Source: Sabellastarte sp. h YS-2021
Taxonomy: Eukaryota > Annelida > Polychaeta > Sabellida > Sabellidae
Direction of reading: 5' to 3'
DNA: 64,000 bases
Assembly: GCA_964017235.1 (NCBI GenBank)
Contig: OZ024933.1
Span: 56,278,255 to 56,342,254, forward strand
Positions 57,114 through 64,000 of the stretch are shown piece after piece. Within the stretch, counting starts at the first letter, position 1; each line of letters begins with the position of its first letter. Both the position numbers and the translations under genes were made by a program. Under the pieces are notes generated by a model, which was given only the letters and a program-made list of their open reading frames with translations, had not been told where the DNA came from and ran no database searches.

Positions 57114-57383
57114 GAATAACTACCGCTTGGTAGGCGGGTAAGCTACTAGGGACTAAAACTTGAACTCTGGTTAGAATAATGACCATTTCTTCCTAAAGCC
57201 TGGGTAGACCTTTAAGTCAAAAACCCCTTTAAGGCTATGGTCGAATATCATCATCCGGTTATCCGGAAGGGAACCGTCAGAATCGACCTTGCCCCCCCCC
57301 TTTTTAACAGACCTGCTCTGAGGTAGGGGAAGAGAGGGATGAGTTCAGTCCCATAAAAATAAGTCTCCCGGAGAAAGTACGTG

Positions 57384-57386
<3 letters not shown>

Positions 57387-57418
<32 letters not shown>
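57387..57418. repeat. T32 tract (A32 on the element's coding strand)
   Basis: A run of 32 T lies about 70 bases past the recombinase stop and before the internal complementary region. DIRS-2 lacks it at the same position. DIRS elements do not normally end in poly(A), so it may be slippage or a captured poly(A). Confidence 0.9.
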
Positions 57419-57419
<1 letters not shown>

Positions 57420-57490
57420 TTTTGCTCCTTAACTATCTGTGCAATATATATACAAATATGTACAAATATTTACATAGGTACAAATCTCCT

Positions 57491-60400
57491 CTAGGTACCG
57501 GCCTGCTGGTGGATCTGCTGAGCAGCCACAACCGGTCCAAGATGGTAGAGCTCTGAGTCAGCCCAAGCCACATCCTTCAGATAGAATTGGGTGAAGGTAT
57601 TATGAGATTTCCAATGGCAGGCTGCTAAGATCTGCTCTAAGGAGACCCCCGACTGGAAGGCCTTAGAAGCAGCAAAGGCCCTGACATCATGGGCTTTAAC
57701 CTGATGTAGGGTGTGGGCCTGATGATCAGAGAGCTCATAGCATAGGATCACAGTTTGTTTGATCCATGAGGAGATAGTGGCAGGTGAGATGTCCTTGTCG
57801 AAACCCTTCTTGAAGGAGACAAAGACTAACTGCTGGTGTTGTCTGAGGTCTGAAGTCCTATCCAGGTAGTAGCGCAAAGCTCTGACTGGACACAGGGATC
57901 TGTCAGACTTGAGGGATTTATCCAGGGTAGGAGCCAGGGCTGGTATGACCACTGGGGCTACACTCTGTGGACCCTCTTTGGCCAGCTGATTCTTGGATAG
58001 AAAGCTGGGAGATGGGAAAAGGGACACCTTAGACCAATCGGATTGGTGTCTGATGTTTTGGTGCTGCCAGGCATGGATCTCACTCCTTCTTTTACCTGAG
58101 CCCAGGGCCAACAGGAAGACAGTTTTGAAGGTCAGATGCTTCAGAGATGCTTCCCGAAGAGGTTCGAAGGGAGCCTTTGTTAGCTGGTGTAGTACCAGGG
58201 AAAGGTTCCAAGAGGGAATCCCCCTCCGCCCTTTGGGCCTGTCTCTGTGGAAGCTTTCCAAGAGACGAGTGAGATTATCATCTTTACTGATATTAATTGC
58301 TGTATTACCTAATTTGTCAGCAATGGCAGACCTGTATCCATCAATGGTGCTTGGTTGTAACTTCTTGTCCTCAAAGAGGTACATGAGGAAGTCAGCCACC
58401 GACTTCACAGGTGGTGCTCTGAAGTCCACCTGATTAGTGAGGCACCACTTTGTAAAAATGGCCCACTTTGCCTCATAGACTGATCTGGTAGATCTTCTTT
58501 GAGGAGCCTCAATTCTTGCTGCCACTGCCTCAGAGAAGCCCTGTTCTTTGATCTTTGTGGCTCTAGGAGCCAGGCATGGAGATTTAGATTTGTCAGATTT
58601 CTGTGAGGGATCTGACTGAAGGGCTGTGTCAGCAAGTTGGGTTGGTCGGGCAGGCTGAGAGGGACCCGACTGGACATGGTCACCAGGTCCCAAAACCAAG
58701 GCATGTTGGGCCACCCCGGAGCAATCAGAATGAGTCTCTTGCAAGGGGAGTTCTGCAACTTCTCCACCACTTTGCCCAATATGGCGGTCGGTGGAAAAGC
58801 GTATGCATCCAGATCCTCCCAAGGTAGGGTGAGTGCGTCCACTGCTACTGCCAGAGTGTCCGGCACTGGAGACACGAATCGAGGTAGTTTGTTGTTGAAC
58901 CTTGTGGCAAATAGGTCTATCTGTGGCCGGTGCCATTTTCTGCACAATTCCCGAAAGATGTCCGGAAGGAGGGACCATTCTGTTTGGATGGTCTGATTTA
59001 GCCGGGATAGCTTGTCTGCTATCACATTTAAACGGCCAGGGATATGTCGGGCCTTTAGGGTCACTTGTCGCTGGGAACACCAGGTCAAGATCCTCCATAG
59101 TAGGGCACACAGTGGGCCCGACTTCATTCCCCCTTCTTTGTTTATGTAGGCCACTACTGTAGTATTGTCTCTGGCCACTAGGACAATCTGGTTTGTGCAA
59201 AGGTTTTGGAACTCTTTTAGGGCTAAGAGTACTGCTTTTAGTTCCAGATAATTTATGTGCAGCTTGCTTTCCGGCACTGACCAGGACCCTCTTGCAGTGA
59301 ACTCGTTTAAATGAGCGCCCCACCCTTCTTTTGATGCGTCTGTAAAAATTTGCAGAGCATGCTGTATGGGGTGTAATGGCTGACCTTGAAGCACATTGCT
59401 TTCGTCTAGCCACCACTGTAAATGTGGGTGCAGGGATCTGGGTAAAGGAATAACTTTTTCCAGGGATTCCGGTACTCTCCAATTGTTTTTGAGATGCCAC
59501 TGTATGGGTCTCATGTGTAAACGGCCTAGGTGAACTTGTTTCTCTGTGGCCGTTAACAGACCTATCAAGGACATGAACTGCCGGACTGGACAGGCCGGTA
59601 GTGAAAGTAGTGTTTGTATTTTCCCTTGAAGGCTCTGCCACCGGTCCGGTGTCGGTCTGACCCGGCCGGACCTGAGGTCGAACTGGTAGCCGACAAAGTT
59701 GAATACCTGTTGGGGCTCCAGTTCCGATTTTTCTAAATTTACTAGCCAGCCTAGATCCTGGCACATCTTGACCAGGATCCGGGTATGCTGGAGACAGACT
59801 TGGTGGGTTCCGGCTCTGACCAACCAGTCGTCTAGGTACTGGTGGATCCTTATACCCTTGTGTGTGGCCATCAGTTTCACCTCCTTTGCCAATACAGTGA
59901 ACTCCATGGGTGCTGTGGACAGACCAAAGGGCAGTGCCTTGAACTGGTAAGTCCGACCCTGGACATGAAATCTGAGATATTTCCTGGACTGTTCCTGTAT
60001 TGGTATATGGAAGTAGGCATCCTTGAAGTCTACTGAGGTTACCCACTCCCCTTGTTGGAGGGATGTCCTGATGGTTTCCGGTGTCTCCATTTTGAACTTT
60101 TCCACCTTGAGGAAGGGATTTAGTTTGCTTAGGTCTAGTATGGGTCTCCACTTGTTGTTGGGTTTGGGTACCAGAAAAAGTCGGTTGAAAAACCCTAAAG
60201 ATGTTTGATTTTGGACTAGCTCTATTGCATTTTTGTCCATAAGCTGATGTAATGCCTCCAACAGGTAGCTGTTCCTGTGGGGATTGACATAACGGCTTAT
60301 GACAGTGGGGGACCTTGTGAGGTTTGGCCGGATCCGAAAGGGGAGGGTGTAGCCCTCTCTCAGGATTTGAATTATTTTCGGTCCGGCACCCCTCTCCAAC

Positions 60401-60547
60401 CAAGTTAGCCAAAAGTTTTGAAGTCGGGCCCCTACAGGCAGATTTGAGACAACATTCATGGCATTTGTTACAGGTTGAACACAAGAGAATTGAATGACAG
60501 AAGAAGCACCTTTGACATATTTTAATTTGCTTTTTGACTGATGACAA
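57491..60547 (-). CDS. DIRS-1 tyrosine recombinase frame
   Basis: A frame of 1018 codons whose C-terminal ~330 residues are a DIRS tyrosine recombinase: VYEAKWAIFTKWC (690), LMYLFEDKKLQPSTIDGYRS (721), first arginine in GKRRSE (821), KAHDVRAF with H953 and R956, CHWKSHNTF (H978), nucleophile in TQFYLKD (Y989). The enzyme joins element DNA to the target by recombination, in place of a DDE integrase. The N-terminal part overlaps RT in another frame and starts with a cysteine-rich stretch (CQRCFFCHS, CSTCNKCHECC). No ATG exists in this frame before about codon 484 (59098). The frame is that of gag, continuing past gag's TGA, so readthrough is a possible way of making it; splicing or an internal start are alternatives. 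Confidence 0.85.
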   Translation of the reverse strand: MSSVKKQIKICQRCFFCHSILLCSTCNKCHECCLKSACRGPTSKLLANLVGEGCRTENNSNPERGLHPPLSDPAKPHKVPHCHKPLCQSPQEQLPVGGITSAYGQKCNRASPKSNIFRVFQPTFSGTQTQQQVETHTRPKQTKSLPQGGKVQNGDTGNHQDIPPTRGVGNLSRLQGCLLPYTNTGTVQEISQISCPGSDLPVQGTALWSVHSTHGVHCIGKGGETDGHTQGYKDPPVPRRLVGQSRNPPSLSPAYPDPGQDVPGSRLASKFRKIGTGAPTGIQLCRLPVRPQVRPGQTDTGPVAEPSRENTNTTFTTGLSSPAVHVLDRSVNGHRETSSPRPFTHETHTVASQKQLESTGIPGKSYSFTQIPAPTFTVVARRKQCASRSAITPHTACSANFYRRIKRRVGRSFKRVHCKRVLVSAGKQAAHKLSGTKSSTLSPKRVPKPLHKPDCPSGQRQYYSSGLHKQRRGNEVGPTVCPTMEDLDLVFPATSDPKGPTYPWPFKCDSRQAIPAKSDHPNRMVPPSGHLSGIVQKMAPATDRPICHKVQQQTTSIRVSSAGHSGSSSGRTHPTLGGSGCIRFSTDRHIGQSGGEVAELPLQETHSDCSGVAQHALVLGPGDHVQSGPSQPARPTQLADTALQSDPSQKSDKSKSPCLAPRATKIKEQGFSEAVAARIEAPQRRSTRSVYEAKWAIFTKWCLTNQVDFRAPPVKSVADFLMYLFEDKKLQPSTIDGYRSAIADKLGNTAINISKDDNLTRLLESFHRDRPKGRRGIPSWNLSLVLHQLTKAPFEPLREASLKHLTFKTVFLLALGSGKRRSEIHAWQHQNIRHQSDWSKVSLFPSPSFLSKNQLAKEGPQSVAPVVIPALAPTLDKSLKSDRSLCPVRALRYYLDRTSDLRQHQQLVFVSFKKGFDKDISPATISSWIKQTVILCYELSDHQAHTLHQVKAHDVRAFAASKAFQSGVSLEQILAACHWKSHNTFTQFYLKDVAWADSELYHLGPVVAAQQIHQQAGT

Positions 60548-60915
60548 CCTGCTGACCCGGGACTTAGCTCTCTCTTTTGGGAGTGCCCGGGCGCAGAATG
60601 AACATGGTTTACAGCAAGATGCTTTACATTTAAACTTAAACAGTTTATTGTCTTTCTGGGTAGTGCACTTGTCCGGGTCAACAGCCTGTCCGGTAACAGA
60701 TTTACACAGTAATTGTCATTTATAAGGCTGTTGACCCTTGGCAGGACGCGATGAGTACTGCCGCTTGCCTTTATTTCTCTTGTTATGGCCACGTGAGAGG
60801 TTCTTCCAAGCCGGTCTATCCGGCTGTCTGTTGTCTGGTTTAGTTTCCGGCCTTTCATAAGGGTGGAAGCGATTTTTCTTATATGTTGAGACAGACCGAC
60901 CCTTTTCAGAAGCAC
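58405..60915 (-). CDS. DIRS-1 reverse transcriptase / RNase H
   Basis: An 836-codon frame. RT: WRPILDLSKLN (256), motif A SVDFKDAYFHIPI (D296), PFGLSTAP (329), active site YLDDWL (360-365), GWLVNLEKSE. RNase H: D526 in FTDAS, E558 in YLELKAV, D583 in ARDNTTVVAY, D634 in ADKLSR. A conserved block follows (IDLFATRFNNKLP, APGWPNMPWFW), in the position where many DIRS elements carry a methylase-like domain. It copies element RNA into DNA. The frame is +1 relative to gag and overlaps gag's end by about 200 bases; its first codon is GTG and the first ATG is about 20 codons in, so a frameshift or reinitiation is likely. Confidence 0.9.
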   Translation of the reverse strand: MLLKRVGLSQHIRKIASTLMKGRKLNQTTDSRIDRLGRTSHVAITREIKASGSTHRVLPRVNSLINDNYCVNLLPDRLLTRTSALPRKTINCLSLNVKHLAVNHVHSAPGHSQKRELSPGSAGCHQSKSKLKYVKGASSVIQFSCVQPVTNAMNVVSNLPVGARLQNFWLTWLERGAGPKIIQILREGYTLPFRIRPNLTRSPTVISRYVNPHRNSYLLEALHQLMDKNAIELVQNQTSLGFFNRLFLVPKPNNKWRPILDLSKLNPFLKVEKFKMETPETIRTSLQQGEWVTSVDFKDAYFHIPIQEQSRKYLRFHVQGRTYQFKALPFGLSTAPMEFTVLAKEVKLMATHKGIRIHQYLDDWLVRAGTHQVCLQHTRILVKMCQDLGWLVNLEKSELEPQQVFNFVGYQFDLRSGRVRPTPDRWQSLQGKIQTLLSLPACPVRQFMSLIGLLTATEKQVHLGRLHMRPIQWHLKNNWRVPESLEKVIPLPRSLHPHLQWWLDESNVLQGQPLHPIQHALQIFTDASKEGWGAHLNEFTARGSWSVPESKLHINYLELKAVLLALKEFQNLCTNQIVLVARDNTTVVAYINKEGGMKSGPLCALLWRILTWCSQRQVTLKARHIPGRLNVIADKLSRLNQTIQTEWSLLPDIFRELCRKWHRPQIDLFATRFNNKLPRFVSPVPDTLAVAVDALTLPWEDLDAYAFPPTAILGKVVEKLQNSPCKRLILIAPGWPNMPWFWDLVTMSSRVPLSLPDQPNLLTQPFSQIPHRNLTNLNLHAWLLEPQRSKNRASLRQWQQELRLLKEDLPDQSMRQSGPFLQSGASLIRWTSEHHL
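60710..60718 (-). promoter_or_regulatory. gag stop in readthrough context TGA CAA TTA
   Basis: Read on the minus strand, gag's AAA is followed by TGA CAA TTA CTG TGT. STOP-CAA-TTA is the leaky context known from tobamoviruses (general form CAR YYA). The frame beyond continues without a stop to 57491. DIRS-2 has TGA CAA TTG at the matching point. Function is inferred from context only. Confidence 0.5.
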
Positions 60916-62668
60916 TAATGTCCTCCTCGGCTTGTTTTAGTACACTATCCGGAAATAGGGTGGAGAGGTGGAGAGGTGCTGTTCTAAGAGCTGCCATAGT
61001 ATCCGCTTTAATTCCAGCCTTCAAGTACGCTAGGTACGAATCTCTCCTGAGTAAGGTGGTGTTGGCCATGGTCACAAAAACAAAGTCTGTTAAATGTTCC
61101 ATGGACTTGGCCATGGCCTGGCAGATACTAGCATTAAAGTCCAGAAGGAACTGCATTTCCTCTGTGGCTTCTGTCACCTTGGAAGCTGACTTCCCTTTCT
61201 GTTCTGATCTAATTGTCTTTAACTGAGACTGTATGTCCTGCTGCACTTTAACTAAACAGCGGTTGAAACCTGCAGCCTGATTGCAGATAACAGACGACTC
61301 CCGTGCACTTTTCTCCCACTTCCTCAAGGAGTCTTGAGAGATTGGCCGCGATTGGGGAGGGCTGGTGGCGATTCCGGCCTGTCTTGCTATCCTCAGGTAG
61401 CCACTGTTTACTTTAGCTGCATCTGAGCTCCAGGATGACACCGTATCATCAGTACTCTTAGTTTGCTGGTGGGCCCCATACCACTTGGCCTGAGATCTTG
61501 GGGGTTTAAGGAACTGATCCCTGTGCAAACCACCGGCTTCTGCCCCACGGGATGGGTAACCATCTGTAAGAGTCAGGTTCAGTTTAGAGATTTTTCGGCA
61601 AAGCCACTCATCTGTTGGAAGTTGAACTGAAACCTTGCCCTGGGTTTGCATCTTAGGCCCGGCAAAGGGGTTATCATCTGAAGAGCCGGCAGCAGATTCC
61701 ATATCAGGGATGTGGGTCCATCCCATGTAGCTTCTGATGCCCCTCATTGTCTCACGGTATGACTGCTCTTCTGACAATGTTTGATCGGGGTCGTTACCGG
61801 CATCCGGATCCTCTGATAACTCGCCCTCCTCTACAAAAATGTCCAGGGGAGGCTGGTCAGATTGTTCACTGTCCGACTCTGAATCACTAGTGTCCTTTCT
61901 GGTCGGCTGGAAGGCACTGGAAGGTTTATCAGAGGTTGAAGGCCGGTCAGCTTTCTTAGAAGAGGCCGGTGGGTCGGTGATAGCACCTACAGCAGGTCGG
62001 TCTGAAGATGTGGCCGGTAGATCAGAAGGCTGGGTAAAAGGCTGGTCGGCAGGGTTGATAAAGGGCTCAGACCTGGTGACATTAGCTGGTGGCGAGTGGG
62101 TAGGGACCACCTTCACAGTGCTGAATGTCGGTTCCTGCTGAGGTCGGTCTAGGGTCTTAGCTAGTAAGAGAGCCTCAAGCCGGTTGAACCGGTCCGACCA
62201 TTTCTGATCCATCTCCTGAAATTTCTGGTCGGTGGAAACTGCAGCCGCAGTTGAGGTAGAAGGCTTGGGTTTAACCGACTTCTTCTTTTCCTCTACCCTT
62301 TTCTTTTTCTCTGCTGGTTGTGCACTCAAACCAGTGTCCTGGCCATCCACTGCCCTTATTACCGACACTCGTGCCGGGTCCACAAGGGTGGGACTGAGAG
62401 TGACTGACGCTGAAGAAGATGAATCTTTCTTAGATGGTGTAGATTCCGCCTTATCCCGCTTCTCCTTTTTAAGTTTATATGAAGGGGTTGCTAACTGGGA
62501 AGCTTGCTCTGGAGTAAGGGTTTTACAAAGCTGACATTCAACATTAGGGTTCTCCACACAGGGGTCCTTACCCTTCTTCTTGTCGCGACAGCGTGCACAA
62601 AAACTGTGCAAGTCAAAGCCAGCCATCATGTGGCCACAACCCCCCCTACGTTGACTTGGAGAAGACAT
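60716..62668 (-). CDS. DIRS-1 Gag-like protein
   Basis: 650 residues from the ATG at 62668, the first ATG after the right terminal repeat. The N-terminus has a zinc-binding pattern typical of DIRS gag: C11, H13, C24, C27, C37, C45, C48 (CGHMMAGFDLHSFCARCR, VECQLC). A lysine/serine-rich stretch, a long low-complexity acidic and proline-rich middle (EEGELSEDPDAGNDPDQ), and a helical C-terminal half (AGFNRCLVKVQQDIQSQ, FLLDFNASICQAMAKSMEHL) follow, with a basic tail (RGHNKRNKGKRQYSSR). It probably assembles a particle or binds element RNA. It ends in TGA at 60718-60716, followed by CAA TTA. Confidence 0.85.
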   Translation of the reverse strand: MSSPSQRRGGCGHMMAGFDLHSFCARCRDKKKGKDPCVENPNVECQLCKTLTPEQASQLATPSYKLKKEKRDKAESTPSKKDSSSSASVTLSPTLVDPARVSVIRAVDGQDTGLSAQPAEKKKRVEEKKKSVKPKPSTSTAAAVSTDQKFQEMDQKWSDRFNRLEALLLAKTLDRPQQEPTFSTVKVVPTHSPPANVTRSEPFINPADQPFTQPSDLPATSSDRPAVGAITDPPASSKKADRPSTSDKPSSAFQPTRKDTSDSESDSEQSDQPPLDIFVEEGELSEDPDAGNDPDQTLSEEQSYRETMRGIRSYMGWTHIPDMESAAGSSDDNPFAGPKMQTQGKVSVQLPTDEWLCRKISKLNLTLTDGYPSRGAEAGGLHRDQFLKPPRSQAKWYGAHQQTKSTDDTVSSWSSDAAKVNSGYLRIARQAGIATSPPQSRPISQDSLRKWEKSARESSVICNQAAGFNRCLVKVQQDIQSQLKTIRSEQKGKSASKVTEATEEMQFLLDFNASICQAMAKSMEHLTDFVFVTMANTTLLRRDSYLAYLKAGIKADTMAALRTAPLHLSTLFPDSVLKQAEEDISASEKGRSVSTYKKNRFHPYERPETKPDNRQPDRPAWKNLSRGHNKRNKGKRQYSSRPAKGQQPYK

Positions 62669-62785
62669 GAAGGTCTATAAGGTGTGAAGAATCCATAGAT
62701 AAAATTTCACAACACTTTAGCAACTAATCTGGCAAAAAAACTGAAATTAAGCTCAGAAAAAATATTCGTGTACACTTGAACATGC

Positions 62786-62982
62786 GCCAAACGAAAAAGA
62801 TGCTATGACGTCACGCTGTCTAGACAGGAAGGAAGTACGACACGCCATCTGGCGAGTGCACAGAACTGGGCCGGCCTAGCCGGTGGAGACACAGGACGTC
62901 TTTTTCTGACGTTTGGCGGGCCGGTCTGCGCCGACCGGATAAGCTATTGTCCATTGGATAGGATGTATTAACGCAATAAAAA
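62786..62982 (-). repeat. DIRS-1 right inverted terminal repeat and putative 5' promoter region
   Basis: The inverse of the left repeat to 62966, then the unique outer end GTATTAACGCAATAAAA to 62982. TGACGTCA lies at 62806-62813, about 140 bases upstream of the gag ATG. Confidence 0.88.
62806..62813. promoter_or_regulatory. TGACGTCA (CRE/ATF-type) site in DIRS terminal repeat
   Basis: A perfect palindromic octamer, also at 56935-56942, 37374-37381 and 44265-44272, that is, in both terminal repeats of DIRS-1 and DIRS-2 although the two subfamilies differ around it. CREB/ATF-family proteins bind this octamer; a promoter role in the element is inference. Confidence 0.45.
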
Positions 62983-64000
62983 CACATTTTCCATCTTTAT
63001 AATGACAATTAATTTGTATTCATGTAAATGTAATGCATGACAAGGCACCTACTACCTAGCAGTCACTCCTATGGTGAATTACCAAAGTTCTTAGCCAGCT
63101 CCTAGACATAACTTTTGTATGCAAATACAGCCAATGTAAGCCTGAGATCTGGCCAAGGCCCTTGCTGAATGTGGTCCCTGAGATACAGTGGATTTGGTCT
63201 TAGTTTAAGTTGCAAAATGTCAGCCATTTACTTCTACTTATGCCAATTTTTAGTTATATCCACTTTGAGAAATATAATATTATGAAGTACTAAACATACT
63301 ATGTAATTTAACTCTGTTTGCAATAATTAACATTTATGTTATCACTCTACTGGGAAATTTATTTGTATGGTGTTCAGACTTAATTAACACAAAAATGAGG
63401 AATTAGGTTCAGAAGGTCACAATGATACTATTTTGTCACCTCTTTCTGGGATATTGACACTTCTGTAAACACAAAATGTATAGGTTCTACTTATACCTTG
63501 TTGTTCCCATTGGAAAGTAACACTTTGGGCATCAAATTAGGTTATAGTTATGGCCACTTTCTGTAAGTCGAACTTCCAGTTATTCTTGTATTGTCAACTA
63601 ATAATTGTTGGGACTTAGAAACTACTTCTACTTATTGCAATATTCTACTTATGGCAGTTCCACTTATAACAAATGTATATATTATGTTAATTTTTTATTT
63701 ATTTTTTTTTATTTTGTTTATTTCTACAATGCAACAGTATTAATACATTTTACAAAGTTGATACATTTTTACAAATTAAAACACCTTTGTCCTTTTTCTG
63801 TTATTCACTCAATTAACTAGAGGAATGCTTTTGCTAACAAAAGCGAAGCATCCCTGAAAGTTTAAAATGCTTTGTGGTTTTAATAAGCATGCTGTAAAAC
63901 TAAGAATGCACAAAGCTGCACCATATGCTTTCCCAATACCTCTTAATACATTCTGAAGCTATAAAAGCAACGATAAAGGAGATATAAGGCAAAAACTCCA
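62983..64000. other. intron or intergenic sequence with small repeat relics
   Basis: Mostly AT-rich, unique-looking DNA. 63815-63865 (ACTAGAGGAATGCTTTTGCTAACAAAAGCGAAGCATCCCTGAAAG) has a stem GCTTTTG/CAAAAGC and a second GATGCTTC-like pairing. 63925-64000 is an inverse unit of the 158-bp family of 2480-3365. No exon is recognised. Confidence 0.5.

Larger units (their letters stand above)
56744..62982 (-). mobile_element. DIRS-1: apparently complete DIRS-type retrotransposon
   Basis: A 6.2-kb element read from right to left: right terminal repeat, gag, RT/RNase H overlapping recombinase, internal complementary region and left terminal repeat. The inverted repeats are identical over about 175 bases as read (56786-56960 and 62786-62966). 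The outermost bases differ between ends, and each is complemented in the region 57017-57113, as expected for replication through a circular intermediate joined by a tyrosine recombinase. No target duplication is visible, also expected for this order. All catalytic residues checked are present, so it is the best candidate in the window for a recently active element. It lies in the SH2 gene's upstream intron, in sense. Confidence 0.92.

Overview
This is a stretch of an animal nuclear genome. It is AT-rich, intron-bearing and dominated by repeats, and no bacterial gene structure is visible. The mix of long introns, tyrosine-recombinase (DIRS-type) retrotransposons, tRNA- and 5S-derived SINEs, foldback elements and repeat elements carrying tandem cores suggests a marine invertebrate, most likely a mollusc or another lophotrochozoan. 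That placement is inference and weakly held.

Two host genes are supported, and they converge. On the + strand, five exons between 3913 and 12702 encode the C-terminal part of GPATCH3, including the G-patch; the N-terminal exons are not recognised in the window. The splice phases agree and the exons sum to 406 residues plus a stop. The last exon runs directly into a ~50-bp minisatellite (about 12650-14200), which supplies the protein's C-terminus. On the - strand, two exons (55697-55815 and 35113-35356) form one SH2 domain split by a ~20.3-kb intron. Vav-like and Nck-like families are both possible.

That SH2 intron holds the main structure of the window. One DIRS element (called DIRS-3 here) runs from 35531 to 53497. 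It was enlarged by a second DIRS element (DIRS-2, 37183-44432) inserted into it, by a foldback element with ~592-bp arms inserted into DIRS-2, and by a tandem triplication of a 3355-bp unit (43413-53387) spanning the junction of all three. The nesting gives a clear order of events. A third element (DIRS-1, 56744-62982) is apparently complete: gag, RT/RNase H and tyrosine recombinase frames, identical ~175-bp inverted terminal repeats, and an internal complementary region matching both outer ends. A degraded fourth copy lies at 280-1993 on the + strand.

In DIRS-1, gag and the recombinase lie in the same reading frame, separated by one TGA followed by CAA TTA. This matches a known stop-codon readthrough context. 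The frame stays open for about 1,075 codons past the stop, through a cysteine-rich segment and across most of the RT frame. DIRS-2 keeps the stop and nearly the same context.

The rest (about 14.2-35 kb) contains no gene I can support. It is a patchwork of MITEs and foldback elements, tandem arrays (one with six successive spacings of exactly 147 bp), SINEs and unique AT-rich DNA.
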